Below are positions 1-10,924 of a stretch of DNA of 27,670 bases, one piece after another; within the stretch, counting starts at the first letter, position 1, and every line of letters begins with the position of its first letter. The notes below the pieces were generated by a model. That model was not told where the DNA came from. It saw only the letters and a list, made by a program, of their open reading frames with translations, and did not search any database. The stretch spans positions 1-27,670 of the forward strand of contig CAJVPJ010000349.1 of NCBI GenBank assembly GCA_910592205.1. Reading direction: 5' to 3'. Source of the DNA: Paraglomus occultum (lineage: Eukaryota; Glomeromycota; Glomeromycetes; Paraglomerales; Paraglomeraceae). Position numbers and translations under genes: made by a program.

Positions 1-305
1 TTTTCAGCTGAACGCACGAGGTGAGCCACGCACTTTCGAAGGCCTAAGCTGAATCTCAAACCGTGTTGATCATCATCCGCTCTCCCGTGATTGGTTAACA
101 CGACAGACAACAGCATTCAAACTATTCTCTCCCCATTGCTCCTCTATTAACCCATGATGTCTCTTGTCCTCTCCAGTTCACCTTTGAAACGAGTTTACAT
201 ATGACTTAACCCTGTTACACTTTGCTCTATGAACCCAACCCAGTGCATGTACCAACTGTTCTCTCCATATAACCTAATTCTGCTATGATTCAGCTCTGCC
301 ATTTA
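1..305. other. Left-edge stretch without a recognisable gene
   Basis: The plus strand is rich in C and T. No convincing coding frame or RNA gene is visible. Positions 111-158 are a diverged copy of 672-716 (see the repeat entry). The rest may be the 3' flank of the minus-strand candidate at 306-913. Confidence 0.4.
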
Positions 306-716
306 CTAAGCTACAATACTTGTAATGTAATAGAATATTTTACGAGTAGAATCTATTGATGTTTTTTTTTTGTTCGGTAAACCGGGCAATAGAAAGTTTT
401 CGGTGTTGGCGGCGTTGTCATCGTCGTCGGTAGCCGGTGCTGGTGTTGTTGTTGTTGTTGTTGGTACTGGTACTGGGACAGGGTGTTGTTGCGTGAATAT
501 GTCGCGACGAAGTTCCCTCACCTCATGTAAAATGAGGGGGCAAAAGAAAATTACAAACAAGTAGAAGAAGTTAGTACTCTATACTCCTCCCAATGCGCAT
601 TTGTAACGCCTCTGCCCCAACTAATAACGTCCAACTGCTTCTCTCTCTTGCAATATAGCACAAACCAGTAACAGTATTCAAACTCTTCTCCCCGCTGCTC
701 CTCTATCTTCCCAATG
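111..716. repeat. Pair of diverged direct repeats (111-158 and 672-716)
   Basis: The two segments share CAG-ATTCAAACT, TTCTC-CCCC, GCTCCTCTAT and CCCA-TGA in the same order and orientation. Similarity is clear over about 45 bp and fades outwards. Weaker resemblance continues towards 81 and 640. One copy falls inside the interrupted small-gene candidate at 306-913, so the other may be a remnant of a second copy of that gene. That last point is inference. Confidence 0.5.
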
Positions 717-913
717 AACGTGTTGCCGTACCTTGTTTACCCTGCGTTTTAAGAAAGTTTTCATAGCAGTCCGTCGTTGCTTCGGGGTTGTCCTGATGGT
801 ATTGAATGCAGAAGTCCTTATGCACCTTCGAGCTCCTCCTCAGTAGCTGTTGGGAAGTCTTGACAATATTTCCCGCAAAAGCGACCGAATCCCAGTGAGT
901 GGTCCACGTCCAT
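306..913 (-). pseudogene. Possible frame-interrupted small Cys-containing protein gene
   Basis: I do not recognise this gene. A minus-strand ATG at 913, in an A/C-rich context and about 75 bp downstream of a TATA-like box, opens a 31-codon frame ending at 818. Its peptide contains FCGKYCQDFPTATEEELE. In the +1 frame, 828-703 continues with FCIQYHQDNPEATTDCYE, which matches the first block at F, C, Y, Q, D, P, A, T and E. Of the nine identical residues, six codons differ only at the third base, which suggests both blocks were selected as protein. From about 745 the original frame is open again to about 561 (GxIEEQRGE block). A TACTAAC box followed by a pyrimidine-rich tract may then splice to a P/T-rich tail with an Asp run (about 524-306). 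The shifts could be true lesions, assembly errors or an intron I failed to see. An alternative is an upstream exon spliced at the CTAG just before 914 into the +1 frame. Confidence 0.35.
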
Positions 914-987
914 GTCTAGTTGTTGTATGATGGTGAATGAGAATGGTAAAAGAAGAGTCGCGATCTGCGCCCGACCAACTCAGCCCT

Positions 988-995
988 GTTTATAC
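988..995 (-). promoter_or_regulatory. TATA-like box upstream of the interrupted small gene
   Basis: The minus strand reads CAAGTATAAACAGG here, about 75 bp before the ATG at 913. The same GTATAAA core preceded by TCAAG occurs upstream of the secreted-peptide gene at 19241-19588, and a GCTGAGTTGG just downstream recalls the CTGAGCTTGG of that family. The relationship is suggestive only. Confidence 0.4.
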
Positions 996-1099
996 TTGAC
1001 GCGTCACAGGCGCAGTAAGCACATGACTACGACAAAATACCGGAACGAATAATCTCATACCTTGACATAGACGCAGTAACCAATTTTTTCAAAAAATCA

Positions 1100-1177
1100 T
1101 TCATTTGCCCGACAAAAAACTACCCCCAAAAGGATAACTTTGAAATAATGCTGGTAAATATTTGTCGGGCAAATGAA
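1100..1177. repeat. Perfect 17-bp-arm inverted repeat
   Basis: The arm at 1100-1116 (TTCATTTGCCCGACAAA) is the exact reverse complement of 1161-1177, with a 44-nt spacer. A further TGTCGGGG follows at about 1179-1186. This could be a hairpin, a dyad binding site or the termini of a small fold-back element. No target-site duplication is obvious. Confidence 0.8.
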
Positions 1178-1319
1178 CTGTCGGGGTGATATCAGAGAAT
1201 ATATAAAAAAAGATGGCCCAGATGCCATGGCTCTTTTGACCAATTTGCAGATTTATTATCTTACCACTTAAAGCACGTATCGAACATCACGCGCTCGCGA
1301 AGAATTCTTCCTGCAGATC

Positions 1320-1386
<67 letters not shown>
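1320..1386. repeat. (AGT)22 trinucleotide microsatellite
   Basis: About 22 uninterrupted AGT units run from 1320 to 1386. The tract is intergenic, between the small candidate gene and the 3' end of the aminotransferase gene. All frames of this tract lack context for coding. Confidence 0.95.
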
Positions 1387-1736
1387 ACTGATTAAATTTG
1401 TTAGTCAACATTTAAGTCAATTCACTTACTATTTAAATATTTGTTATCATGTCAATGCAGTTAATATTTTTTGTAAGACTTTGTCTGCATGAGTTTTAAT
1501 CAGATAGAGGTACTTTGTACCCAGCTGTAAAGAAGTAAAATTGGAGAAAGTAAAGTGATATAAATATTATGTATTTGTAATTATTATTATTTTGTGTAAT
1601 ATTCTATATAACTGGGTTGGTTACTAAACAGTGAAGGATATAAAATAATTTTCTTGATATCCAATTGTGCATTTTTGATGTACTTTTTATTCACTTGTTT
1701 ACTAAAAGTTGCTTTTGGCATAGGTAACTTTATAGT

Positions 1737-3835
<2,099 letters not shown>

Positions 3836-5877
3836 GCTTTAAAGGAAGAATGTGAGGGAAGGAATTGAAAACGCAAGTGAATTTTTGAGTGAGACCAACA
3901 AATATGGAAAAAATAGATAATTCGCTTTATTATTGGCTGGGCGTGAAAGGTAAGATTTGCGCGCGAAATATCGTGGATTTTGCAATTCTTGCGTGGTAAT
4001 GCCAGTCTTTCGTAGACGCATTGATATGCTATTAATATCGAGGCCATATCACGTAGATCAAAGACATCATTATTCTTATTATTATTTACGTTAAGTGTAA
4101 CAACGTATCAGTCCATAATAAGTTTTTTGAGAAATAAAGTTTATAAATAGCTCATTCAAAAATATTATTTGCTGCTAACGATAATATATCAATATACTCG
4201 GTTTTCGTGAATTACGCTGTCACTAGACACGCACGAAAACCCACTGACAAGCAAGATCTAGACGCTATAATTGTATAGATATTTTAATGGTTTATTGTTC
4301 TATATCTTAATCGTTGAAACTTCTAGTCTTTCAAACTTAATGAAAAACCAGTAATATTTACAACTGTCACACCTTTATGTTGAGATTCTTATAAGCATAT
4401 TTTGTGTTAATTTTACCATGTAACTTGCATCCTCAGATAGTGCGGCTTTAACAAGATATTGTCTTTGTAATCTAATGTCTACTTCACTACGCGATTCAGT
4501 AGTAGGCGGAATACGAGAATTTTCGTTGACAATTCATTTTGTCAATAAAGTATTTATGAGTTTTGATCAATCTTTAGTTTTAAAACATCAGGCGCCAACA
4601 CTACCAGTGCCTAACCTTGGTCAATAAGAAAAGCGTGGCTTATCATACGCATGCATCAATACAACTTTAAGTAACAAGAAAGAGACGCTTTTTTGTAGTA
4701 GCGTAAAGTAGAAAAATAGTGGACATATGAGTATTTAGTCTCTACAATTAAATGCAAACTTTTTGAGAAATAAATGTCTTGTCTCCAAATGACAATTGCA
4801 ACATGTAACTTACAGGAAAAAATTGTCTACTGTTATGTAGCAAAGTTTTTTATTCAAACATTGACTTCAGAGGAGAATAGCATTTGTTCGAGAGCTATAT
4901 CGTAAATAGAAAATTACGAGTCTTTTACATACACATTTTCTAAAATGCATATTAAGTGAGTTGGTGCGTTTTTATTAATGTAAGAAGTAACCTGAATAAG
5001 TAAGAATACATCAAGTGTTTTGATCTAATTCTTAGCAAGATTCTAAACAACGTAATTCAAATCTCTACAGACAAGCTCAATTAAAGGCAACACCACATAT
5101 AATTTGTTGCTTTTATTTATCTCTTTTTTTTTTTGCCGTAAACAAAACGCGCGTTTTAGAAATCAAATAAAGTATGGCACATCGATGTATGACGAAAGGA
5201 AATGTGTGTACTGTTTACGACAGAAGTTTAGGTAAGTGAAGCAACTATGTTATAGCACATAATTATGTTTTTCAAATAAACACCACTTTTTTACTGTAAA
5301 AATCTAATTACAATGAAGTTTTTAGCCCCGCCCAAATTATGCATGGTAAAACGTCCCTACCAATTTATCTAATTGTTATCATGAGGATAAATTGTTATCA
5401 AATCTGCTGTTTTAATTGTTCAATAAGTTGATTATAAACAAGCCGGCGTTGCACTCGTTCGTTCGTCAACTCGTGTTTGTAAATTACAATTTCTATTCCT
5501 ATTATTATTGTCGGTGGCGTTTGATTAATTATAATTTGCCTCAAATATATTGAGGTCAGCATGTTGGTAAATAAGGAAAGTGTTTAAACACTTTCAAACT
5601 ATTAAAATAGTAAACTGTTAGGCAATTAAAACTGGCCATAACAACTGTGGTTATTGTCATATTCAGTTAGTTTATTCATTGATATTATCTGCCGAAAAGT
5701 ACAAATTGCGAAACATGCTTGTTGATTTTTATATTTTTGTTTCAAATTGTATAAAATAATGAAGAGGCAGAGTAATGGGCAGCTAAATAGTGTAAATTGC
5801 TAAAACAAAAATTCTAATATCGAATCTACCGCATGCGTAACAGGATGATAAAAAAATGACTGACTGAGGAGAACCAA
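3836..5877. other. Gene-free stretch: AAT1 promoter side and start of the duplication
   Basis: No gene is supported. The first 200 bp are the 5' flank of AAT1. GGTTTTCGTG at 4200-4209 and its exact complement at 4232-4241 form a 10-bp stem with a 22-nt loop. From 5009 onward the sequence is duplicated at 9368 onward, with anchors such as CATCAAGTGTTTT, ATTCTAAACAACGTAATTC and TATAATTTGTTG. This stretch is also the 3' flank of the minus-strand gene ending at 5878. Confidence 0.6.
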
Positions 5878-6393
5878 TTATTTTAGAAGAGAAATCGCGC
5901 CATCTCCTATTTTGATACCACCATTTCTTACACACTTAAAACAAATCTTAAGTATTATTGTTATAATTGCGATTATCAAGGCTATTAACACGAGTATCAC
6001 GCGTTTAATCCATTCCATAAGTTCGTCGGAACATCTTTTATCGAAAAGGGGTAATTTTGTTGGATCGTCACCAGTCGTACTCAGCACACAACGCTTAATC
6101 AACACATGACCTTCTCTACAGAGTTTTATCAACTCAATTTTCTTCAACCCAAGATGGAGGAGGCATTTGTTGAAGATAAGATCAAATTTAAAACATGCGT
6201 CTTGAGCGGATAAAGGGGTTGTGGGAGGTAACGTGGAAGATAACGTCGAAGGTGATGGTGTGGTAGGTAAAGATGACGTTGGATTTGTATCTGATGGCGC
6301 TGTGGTTGAAGCAGGCGTCCCCGTTGTAAAAGAGAATAGAAGTACCATGAGGCACATGCAAACCAAAAAGATTTTAATTGAGTGTGATTTCAT
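5878..6393 (-). CDS. Small secretory-pathway protein with Ser/Thr/Pro linker and C-terminal membrane helix (paralog A)
   Basis: Unrecognised, 171 aa. The start at 6393 is chosen over an upstream in-frame ATG at 6432 because it matches the start of the paralog at 10842. Residues 1-24 form a signal peptide (IKIFLVCMCLMVLLFSFTT core). Residues 25-63 are a Ser/Thr/Pro linker likely to be O-glycosylated. Residues 65-130 hold five cysteines (67, 77, 92, 102, 121). Residues 132-152 form a strongly hydrophobic helix, followed by CFKCVRNGG and a short tail. The likely topology is a single-pass membrane protein with the Cys region outside the cytosol. The shared core with paralog B is L-x2-EG-x2-LI-x2-C-[VI]-LS, then PTKL-x-LF and a later Cys and Trp. 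It lies in duplication copy 1 with its own TATA box. No function is inferred. Confidence 0.75.
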   Translation of the reverse strand: MKSHSIKIFLVCMCLMVLLFSFTTGTPASTTAPSDTNPTSSLPTTPSPSTLSSTLPPTTPLSAQDACFKFDLIFNKCLLHLGLKKIELIKLCREGHVLIKRCVLSTTGDDPTKLPLFDKRCSDELMEWIKRVILVLIALIIAIITIILKICFKCVRNGGIKIGDGAISLLK

Positions 6394-6473
6394 TTTTTTT
6401 TGCGAAAGTTTAATTTGAATCGTTTTCAACAAGTTGTCTGCAACTTGAGCAAGAATGCTACAGAATCCAATGT

Positions 6474-6484
6474 CTTTATATCTG
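6474..6484 (-). promoter_or_regulatory. TATA box of paralog A
   Basis: The minus strand reads CAGATATAAAGAC about 85 bp upstream of the ATG at 6393. The same CAGATATAAAAGAC lies at the same distance upstream of paralog B. The leader between them is conserved (GCTCAAGTTG, GATTCAAATTAAACTTTCGC). Confidence 0.6.
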
Positions 6485-9280
6485 AGTAAGCGTCTTCTAT
6501 AGTCAATTGTATGAAATATTCACACATAAATTCATCGAATTATGGTCAGGTCAATTAAAACAAATGCCAAGTAATTTTAGATTTCTACATTTTTCTCATT
6601 CAGTTGTTACAAAAAAGAACCGATAATTATTATTTTCTTCTCAGGGTAACAATATCTTAAATATTGCATATAATTAACGCCTAGTATTTCCAAGGCCGCA
6701 TTACGGCAATTGGCAGGTTGTGTACTTTTTTTCATGTTTATTTTTATATTTAAAAATACTCATCCAAAAATACACACATTCAACCCTTATAAACATAACG
6801 TCATGTACCGGTAATCAATACCAAGTTTGCTACAAGCTCCGTGCCTATTGCAAAATAATAGGATAGGAAATAAGTAATTATAATCTATTTTACACACCAT
6901 TGAAAACGAACGACTATAAATAAACGCTATTTCACAGTAGAGTGTCCCATAATAATAAATACCTCTTGTATAATTATTATAATTAATTTTATTGGTGCCA
7001 ATGGTTTTACGTAATATTTGATATTATTAATAAGGAACAGAAAATTACAATTCTACCCTCTTTTATAAACAAATGATTGAGCGCTATAAACGCATCTGTA
7101 CAATGACTACCGCTTATTTTTTGCAAAACTTCTGTGGCTTTATTAATGGCAATCACAAAACCGTTTTTACCGTATCTGATCTTAATTATATTTGAAATAA
7201 GTTTTGCCAATCGCTGCTGATTAATAGACAAATGAAAAACAAACGTGAACATTAATAAGCACCTATTTTACGACTTGGGTACCTACCATCACCGTCGCTT
7301 GTATGATACCATTGTTCAAATCTATAACATTTCGGTGATCTTCATTATTTGTTATTGTATTTGAGGCTACTAATAAGGAATAGGAAATCGCAAGTCTAAT
7401 ACATCTTTGAAAATAAACACTGTTTCACAAGTAGTGTAATAAACGCACGTGCACCATAACTATTGCTTATTCCCGTAACTGTTATAACAGGTTTCACTAG
7501 CGTCAAGTTTACTCTGCCAATCTTTATTGTTTTTATCGAACACCTCAATAAGAAAAATGGAAAATCGTAATGCATTTTTTCTAAAAGAGAAAAAAAGTAG
7601 GATTGATGATCCGAGTGTTAGTAAACTTTGCATGTTTATCATTGTTTTGCTGTCTTAATTTTAGCAGAGTTCTTTGACTATCTACAGACAAGACAACTAT
7701 TATCTTGTCGGTGCTTTTGTCAATCTACTGACCCTTTAGTATTATACTGTATTCCCAACTATGTATACATTATATCATTTATTGCTTTGATGCTCACAGT
7801 TAGATTCATATCATTTTTATTATATTGTTTGGCTATAATAATAATAAATAATAATAAACTTCTGATACACTCACAGGGATCATACCCTAAAATCAAATTT
7901 TTGCGACCCCATCACTATCCGCAATATTATTGGTCTGAGCAATTCGATTAGAGAGAACGCAAGTTACAACAGAACATATAAACTGAAAAAAACGTTGCGG
8001 ATTACTAAGAAGTGATCGTAGACACATCAAAGGACAAGCTGGTCCGAGAATACACCATGCATGTTAATATATGCTATAAAACGTGGAAGAATAGATGGAA
8101 CTTTATTGTGTCTACTGAAATTTGTCTTAAACTGATACTCAAGCAATTGATTCGTGGAATTTGTCGAGAGAGGCCGTCCTTCACTGGAGACTTTGTTTGA
8201 TCAAATTGGAGTTTGCCGAAGAATCGCTTAGTCAGAAAATATGTCTTGATGATGTTGTTGAACGTAATAGAAAAAAATACTAGTGAATAGTAGTACATGA
8301 CAGTATTTGACTGTTTGCGCAATGTCGCTGCTTTGTTTCTAAGCAAGTAATACTGTATGTAATAAGCGATGTACTTTGTAAAATTGGGGGACTAATCAAA
8401 TTATTCAGACCAACAGTAATACGGGATATCCGGGGGGTTACAGCTATTAATAAATATGCGACCGTATTTATTCTCTTCAATAAATATGTTTACGATCAAT
8501 TGCAATATGTTTGTCAGGTTATATTGTCTTTTTCCCCGAAAAGTTAGCGTCTATATAACTGGCGGGGGTGCCTAACCTCTAAAAATTACACACTGAAATC
8601 AGATATAAATATACACAGCAGCACATCGAAAACACATATCTCTCTAGTCGTAGAACACATCAAAGAATGGGCCTCTACAGACCAATAGCACATATTCTCT
8701 CAAATGCATATACACGTAAATTCCCTTAACGATCAAAGTCAAAGAAAATTCGATTATGGAACAACAGAAGCTTTCCAAATTTAATGGAAACATATTCTCG
8801 CAAAAGTAATTAATTTTCAAAGGACATATTAATCTGTTTTACTCTCTCTGTGGACTGCTACTAGAAAGTCTCAAAAAACAACGATATAGATACTGTATAT
8901 TCGGTACAGTAACAGAGCTCAATTACAATAGTCCTGGTAAGCTATTATAAATACTTTCTAATATTACTTATATCGACAATCACTAATAACATTTCCATTA
9001 TAGCTACAAATATATAAACCACGTGTCATAAATTCCACAAACATCTCTCCTAACTAGTGCAATGTCAGTGCACGCTTGTGGGCATCGTCATCAATCCTCA
9101 TTTAACATAACCGAACCAATGCGTTAAGGGTACTGGCTCACAATTCAAACAAACAATCCATCGACAGCAAACAGTCAAAACGCAATAGCAGAACTGTCAA
9201 CTACAACGCTTCAAATTCCAAATAAACCATAAATAATACCGAGAGTGTCATTCGTCATTGTCCTAATCGCAACAGTTACA
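6485..9280. other. Gene-free body of duplication copy 1
   Basis: No gene is supported. Positions 6855-7560 hold degenerate repeat units (AATAAGGAATAGGAAATCG-like, TAAACGCA--TG, TGCCAATC) recurring at roughly 170 or 340 bp spacing, also present in copy 2. Open frames at 7007-7252, 7460-7642 and 7628-7951 are not preserved in copy 2, so I do not call them. About 7840-8480 has no clear counterpart in copy 2. It contains an open frame at 8012-8200 and beyond that is interrupted by a stop at 8198-8200. From 8600 to 9280 similarity to copy 2 is no longer visible by eye. Confidence 0.55.
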
Positions 9281-9367
9281 GGGTCCATGACTATGATTAG
9301 ATAATCGTAATCTTACCCCTCAAACTATTTTCGACGTTCTAAAATTGTTGACAAACGTGTCCAACAT
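9281..9367 (+). pseudogene. Truncated duplicate of the lyase promoter and first codons
   Basis: GGTCCATGACTATGATTAG at 9282-9300 is identical to 12973-12991. Similarity continues through the ATTTTCGACGTT block to the first eight codons of the lyase. The lyase ATG (13036-13038) aligns with TTG here, so the start codon is gone. Sequence match stops at about 9364-9368, aligned to 13055-13059. The next bases match 5009 onward. The fragment is therefore the right end of duplication copy 1 and cannot be translated as an enzyme. Confidence 0.85.
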
Positions 9368-10236
9368 CATCAAGTGTTTTTGATCTAATTCTTACAATAT
9401 TCTAAACAACGTAATTCAAATTTTCTAAAACAAGCTCAATTGAAGGCAATACCGTGTATAATTTGTTGTAAAAAAAACGCGATTTAGTTATCAAACTAAG
9501 CTCACCGTATGCAGAGAGCTTATATTTATTATTATCTTAAGCGCGACACTTATTGCTGGAATTATTTAACCCTTGTCATACGACAACTAATGCCACATTA
9601 ATATTAGTATTACCGTATTTGTGACAAAGAAAGGACATGTGTGTACTGTCTGCACAGTTAAAAAAAGTTTGGGACACCCGATAATACTATTCTTGTCTAA
9701 GCAAAGTAACTATTTAGCTCATCGCACATGATTATGGTTTTCAAACAAACCTTTTTTTTTACAGTAAATCCAGTTACAACAATGCCTTTAGTCATGTATG
9801 GTGCAGTGTCTCTACCGATTTTTCCAAACTTAGTTAAATGTTAATAAATTATTCTCAAATTTGCTGTTCCAGCTGTTTAATAATAAAAACTTGTTACGTG
9901 TTAATAACCAAGCCAGCGTACACTCGTCGTTCATCAACTCATGTTTGTGAATGAGACAGGATTATTAAGCACAGCAAACAGTTAAAAGTCAACATTGGCT
10001 ATAACCCGTTTTGGTAATTATCATATTCAGTTAGTTTATTCATTGACATTTTCTGGCAAAAAATACAGGTGTAAACCAGCTTTTTCAAATTGAATAAAAA
10101 AATTTAAGAGACAGAGGAATGACAGCAATATAGTGTAAATTACTAAAACAAAATCGAACTACCGACACAACTGCGTGTGACAACTTTACTTTTGTTGCTA
10201 CACTAAATCGTTAAGCATCAAGGTTATGTATCACTA

Positions 10237-10842
10237 TTAAGAAGAAAACACGTCAAAGGGTGTGGAACTACCACCTGGGAATATTATCATTTTTACAAAT
10301 AGGAATATCAACTTTAAAAGAATCGTAAGCCCTATGCGTACGACCTTGGGTATCGCCACGAACACCAACGCACCTACCACTTTTTGACTCGATTTCAGAA
10401 ACCATTGCGTAAAATTTTCGAAACATTTGGGGTTGGTGAATAAACGTAATTTTGTTGGGCTGTTTGCATCCATACTCAGAATACAGTCAGCAATCAACGG
10501 GGCGCCTTCTTTACCGAGTACTATCGCATCGTTTTGGTGTAATTTAAGTAGCAGGAATATTGAGATTAAGAATTTCTCAATTTTGTTATTTAATAGCAAA
10601 TCTTCTCGAGGCAATGAAGAGGTTGTGGAAAGTGGCCTTGGATTCGGTTTGAAAAAATTTGGTTTAGAAAGTGGCCTTGCAATCATGGGAAACGACTTGG
10701 AATTTAAAATTCTGGAAGGGGTTTCTGGGTTTGTTGTAGCAGGCGTCCGAGATTTTAATTCAGTTGTGGCCGTCGTAAAAGAGAATAAAAAAACCATAAG
10801 GCACATGCAAACCGAAAAAATTTTAATTGAAAGTGGCTTCAT
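10237..10842 (-). CDS. Small secretory-pathway protein with Pro-rich linker and C-terminal hydrophobic region (paralog B)
   Basis: Unrecognised, 201 aa. The signal peptide (MKPLSIKIFSVCMCLMVFLF) is nearly identical to paralog A. A longer Pro/Asn/Ser-rich linker (about 25-80) replaces A's Ser/Thr/Pro linker. The conserved core EG-x2-LI-x2-C-I-LS followed by PTKLRLF and a later Cys and Trp is kept, but only two of A's five extracytosolic cysteines remain (equivalents of C102 and C121). The C-terminal hydrophobic stretch is longer and broken by Lys/Arg, and could form one or two helices. Both proteins arose by the tandem duplication. The loss of cysteines and the linker change indicate rapid divergence or relaxed constraint. 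The frame is intact, which argues against an old pseudogene. Confidence 0.75.
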   Translation of the reverse strand: MKPLSIKIFSVCMCLMVFLFSFTTATTELKSRTPATTNPETPSRILNSKSFPMIARPLSKPNFFKPNPRPLSTTSSLPREDLLLNNKIEKFLISIFLLLKLHQNDAIVLGKEGAPLIADCILSMDANSPTKLRLFTNPKCFENFTQWFLKSSQKVVGALVFVAIPKVVRIGLTILLKLIFLFVKMIIFPGGSSTPFDVFSS

Positions 10843-10913
10843 CTTTGCGAAAGTTTAATTTGAATCTTTTTCAAAAGTTGTAACTTGAGCAAAGATGCTG
10901 CAAAATCGAACGT

Positions 10914-10924
10914 CTTTTATATCT
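10914..10924 (-). promoter_or_regulatory. TATA box of paralog B
   Basis: The minus strand reads CAGATATAAAAGACG about 75-80 bp upstream of the ATG at 10842, matching the box of paralog A. The leader GCTCAAGTTACAACTTTTG and GATTCAAATTAAACTTTCGC is likewise shared. Confidence 0.6.

Larger units (their letters stand above)
914..1736. other. Intergenic: promoter side of small gene to 3' end of AAT1
   Basis: No gene is visible. The stretch holds the TATA-like box (988-995), the inverted repeat (1100-1177), an AT-rich ATATATAAAAAAAG run near 1200, the AGT microsatellite (1320-1386) and an AT-rich 3' flank for the aminotransferase gene that ends at 1737. Confidence 0.6.
5009..9367 (+). repeat. Tandem segmental duplication, copy 1
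   Basis: Ordered, same-strand similarity to 9368-13059 runs through the whole unit. Anchors: 5009 CATCAAGTG (9368), 5096-5108 (9453-9465), the paralogous genes (5878-6393 and 10237-10842), GGTCAGGTCAATTAAAA (6544 and 10975), the degenerate repeats at 6860-7560 (11285-11900), CTCACAGTTAGATTC (7794 and 12075), and GAAAAGTTA-C-TCTAT (8539 and 12225). Copy 1 ends in a fragment of the lyase promoter and first codons (9281-9367). It is about 670 bp longer than copy 2, mostly between about 7840 and 8480. Divergence is substantial, so the event is old. Confidence 0.85.

Noticed and set aside
370-564. Plus-strand frame with a Val/Gly/Thr run
   Set aside because: It is the antisense of the P/T-rich low-complexity tail on the minus strand, which has the better splice and codon context.
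7628-7951. 107-codon hydrophobic plus-strand frame
   Set aside because: The duplicated counterpart near 11930-12130 does not preserve the frame, and the hydrophobicity follows from T-rich DNA.
8012-8280. Plus-strand frame with one stop, in the part unique to copy 1
   Set aside because: There is no recognisable domain, and with one stop in about 90 codons it is within what AT-rich DNA gives by chance. I could not show it is an inserted element.
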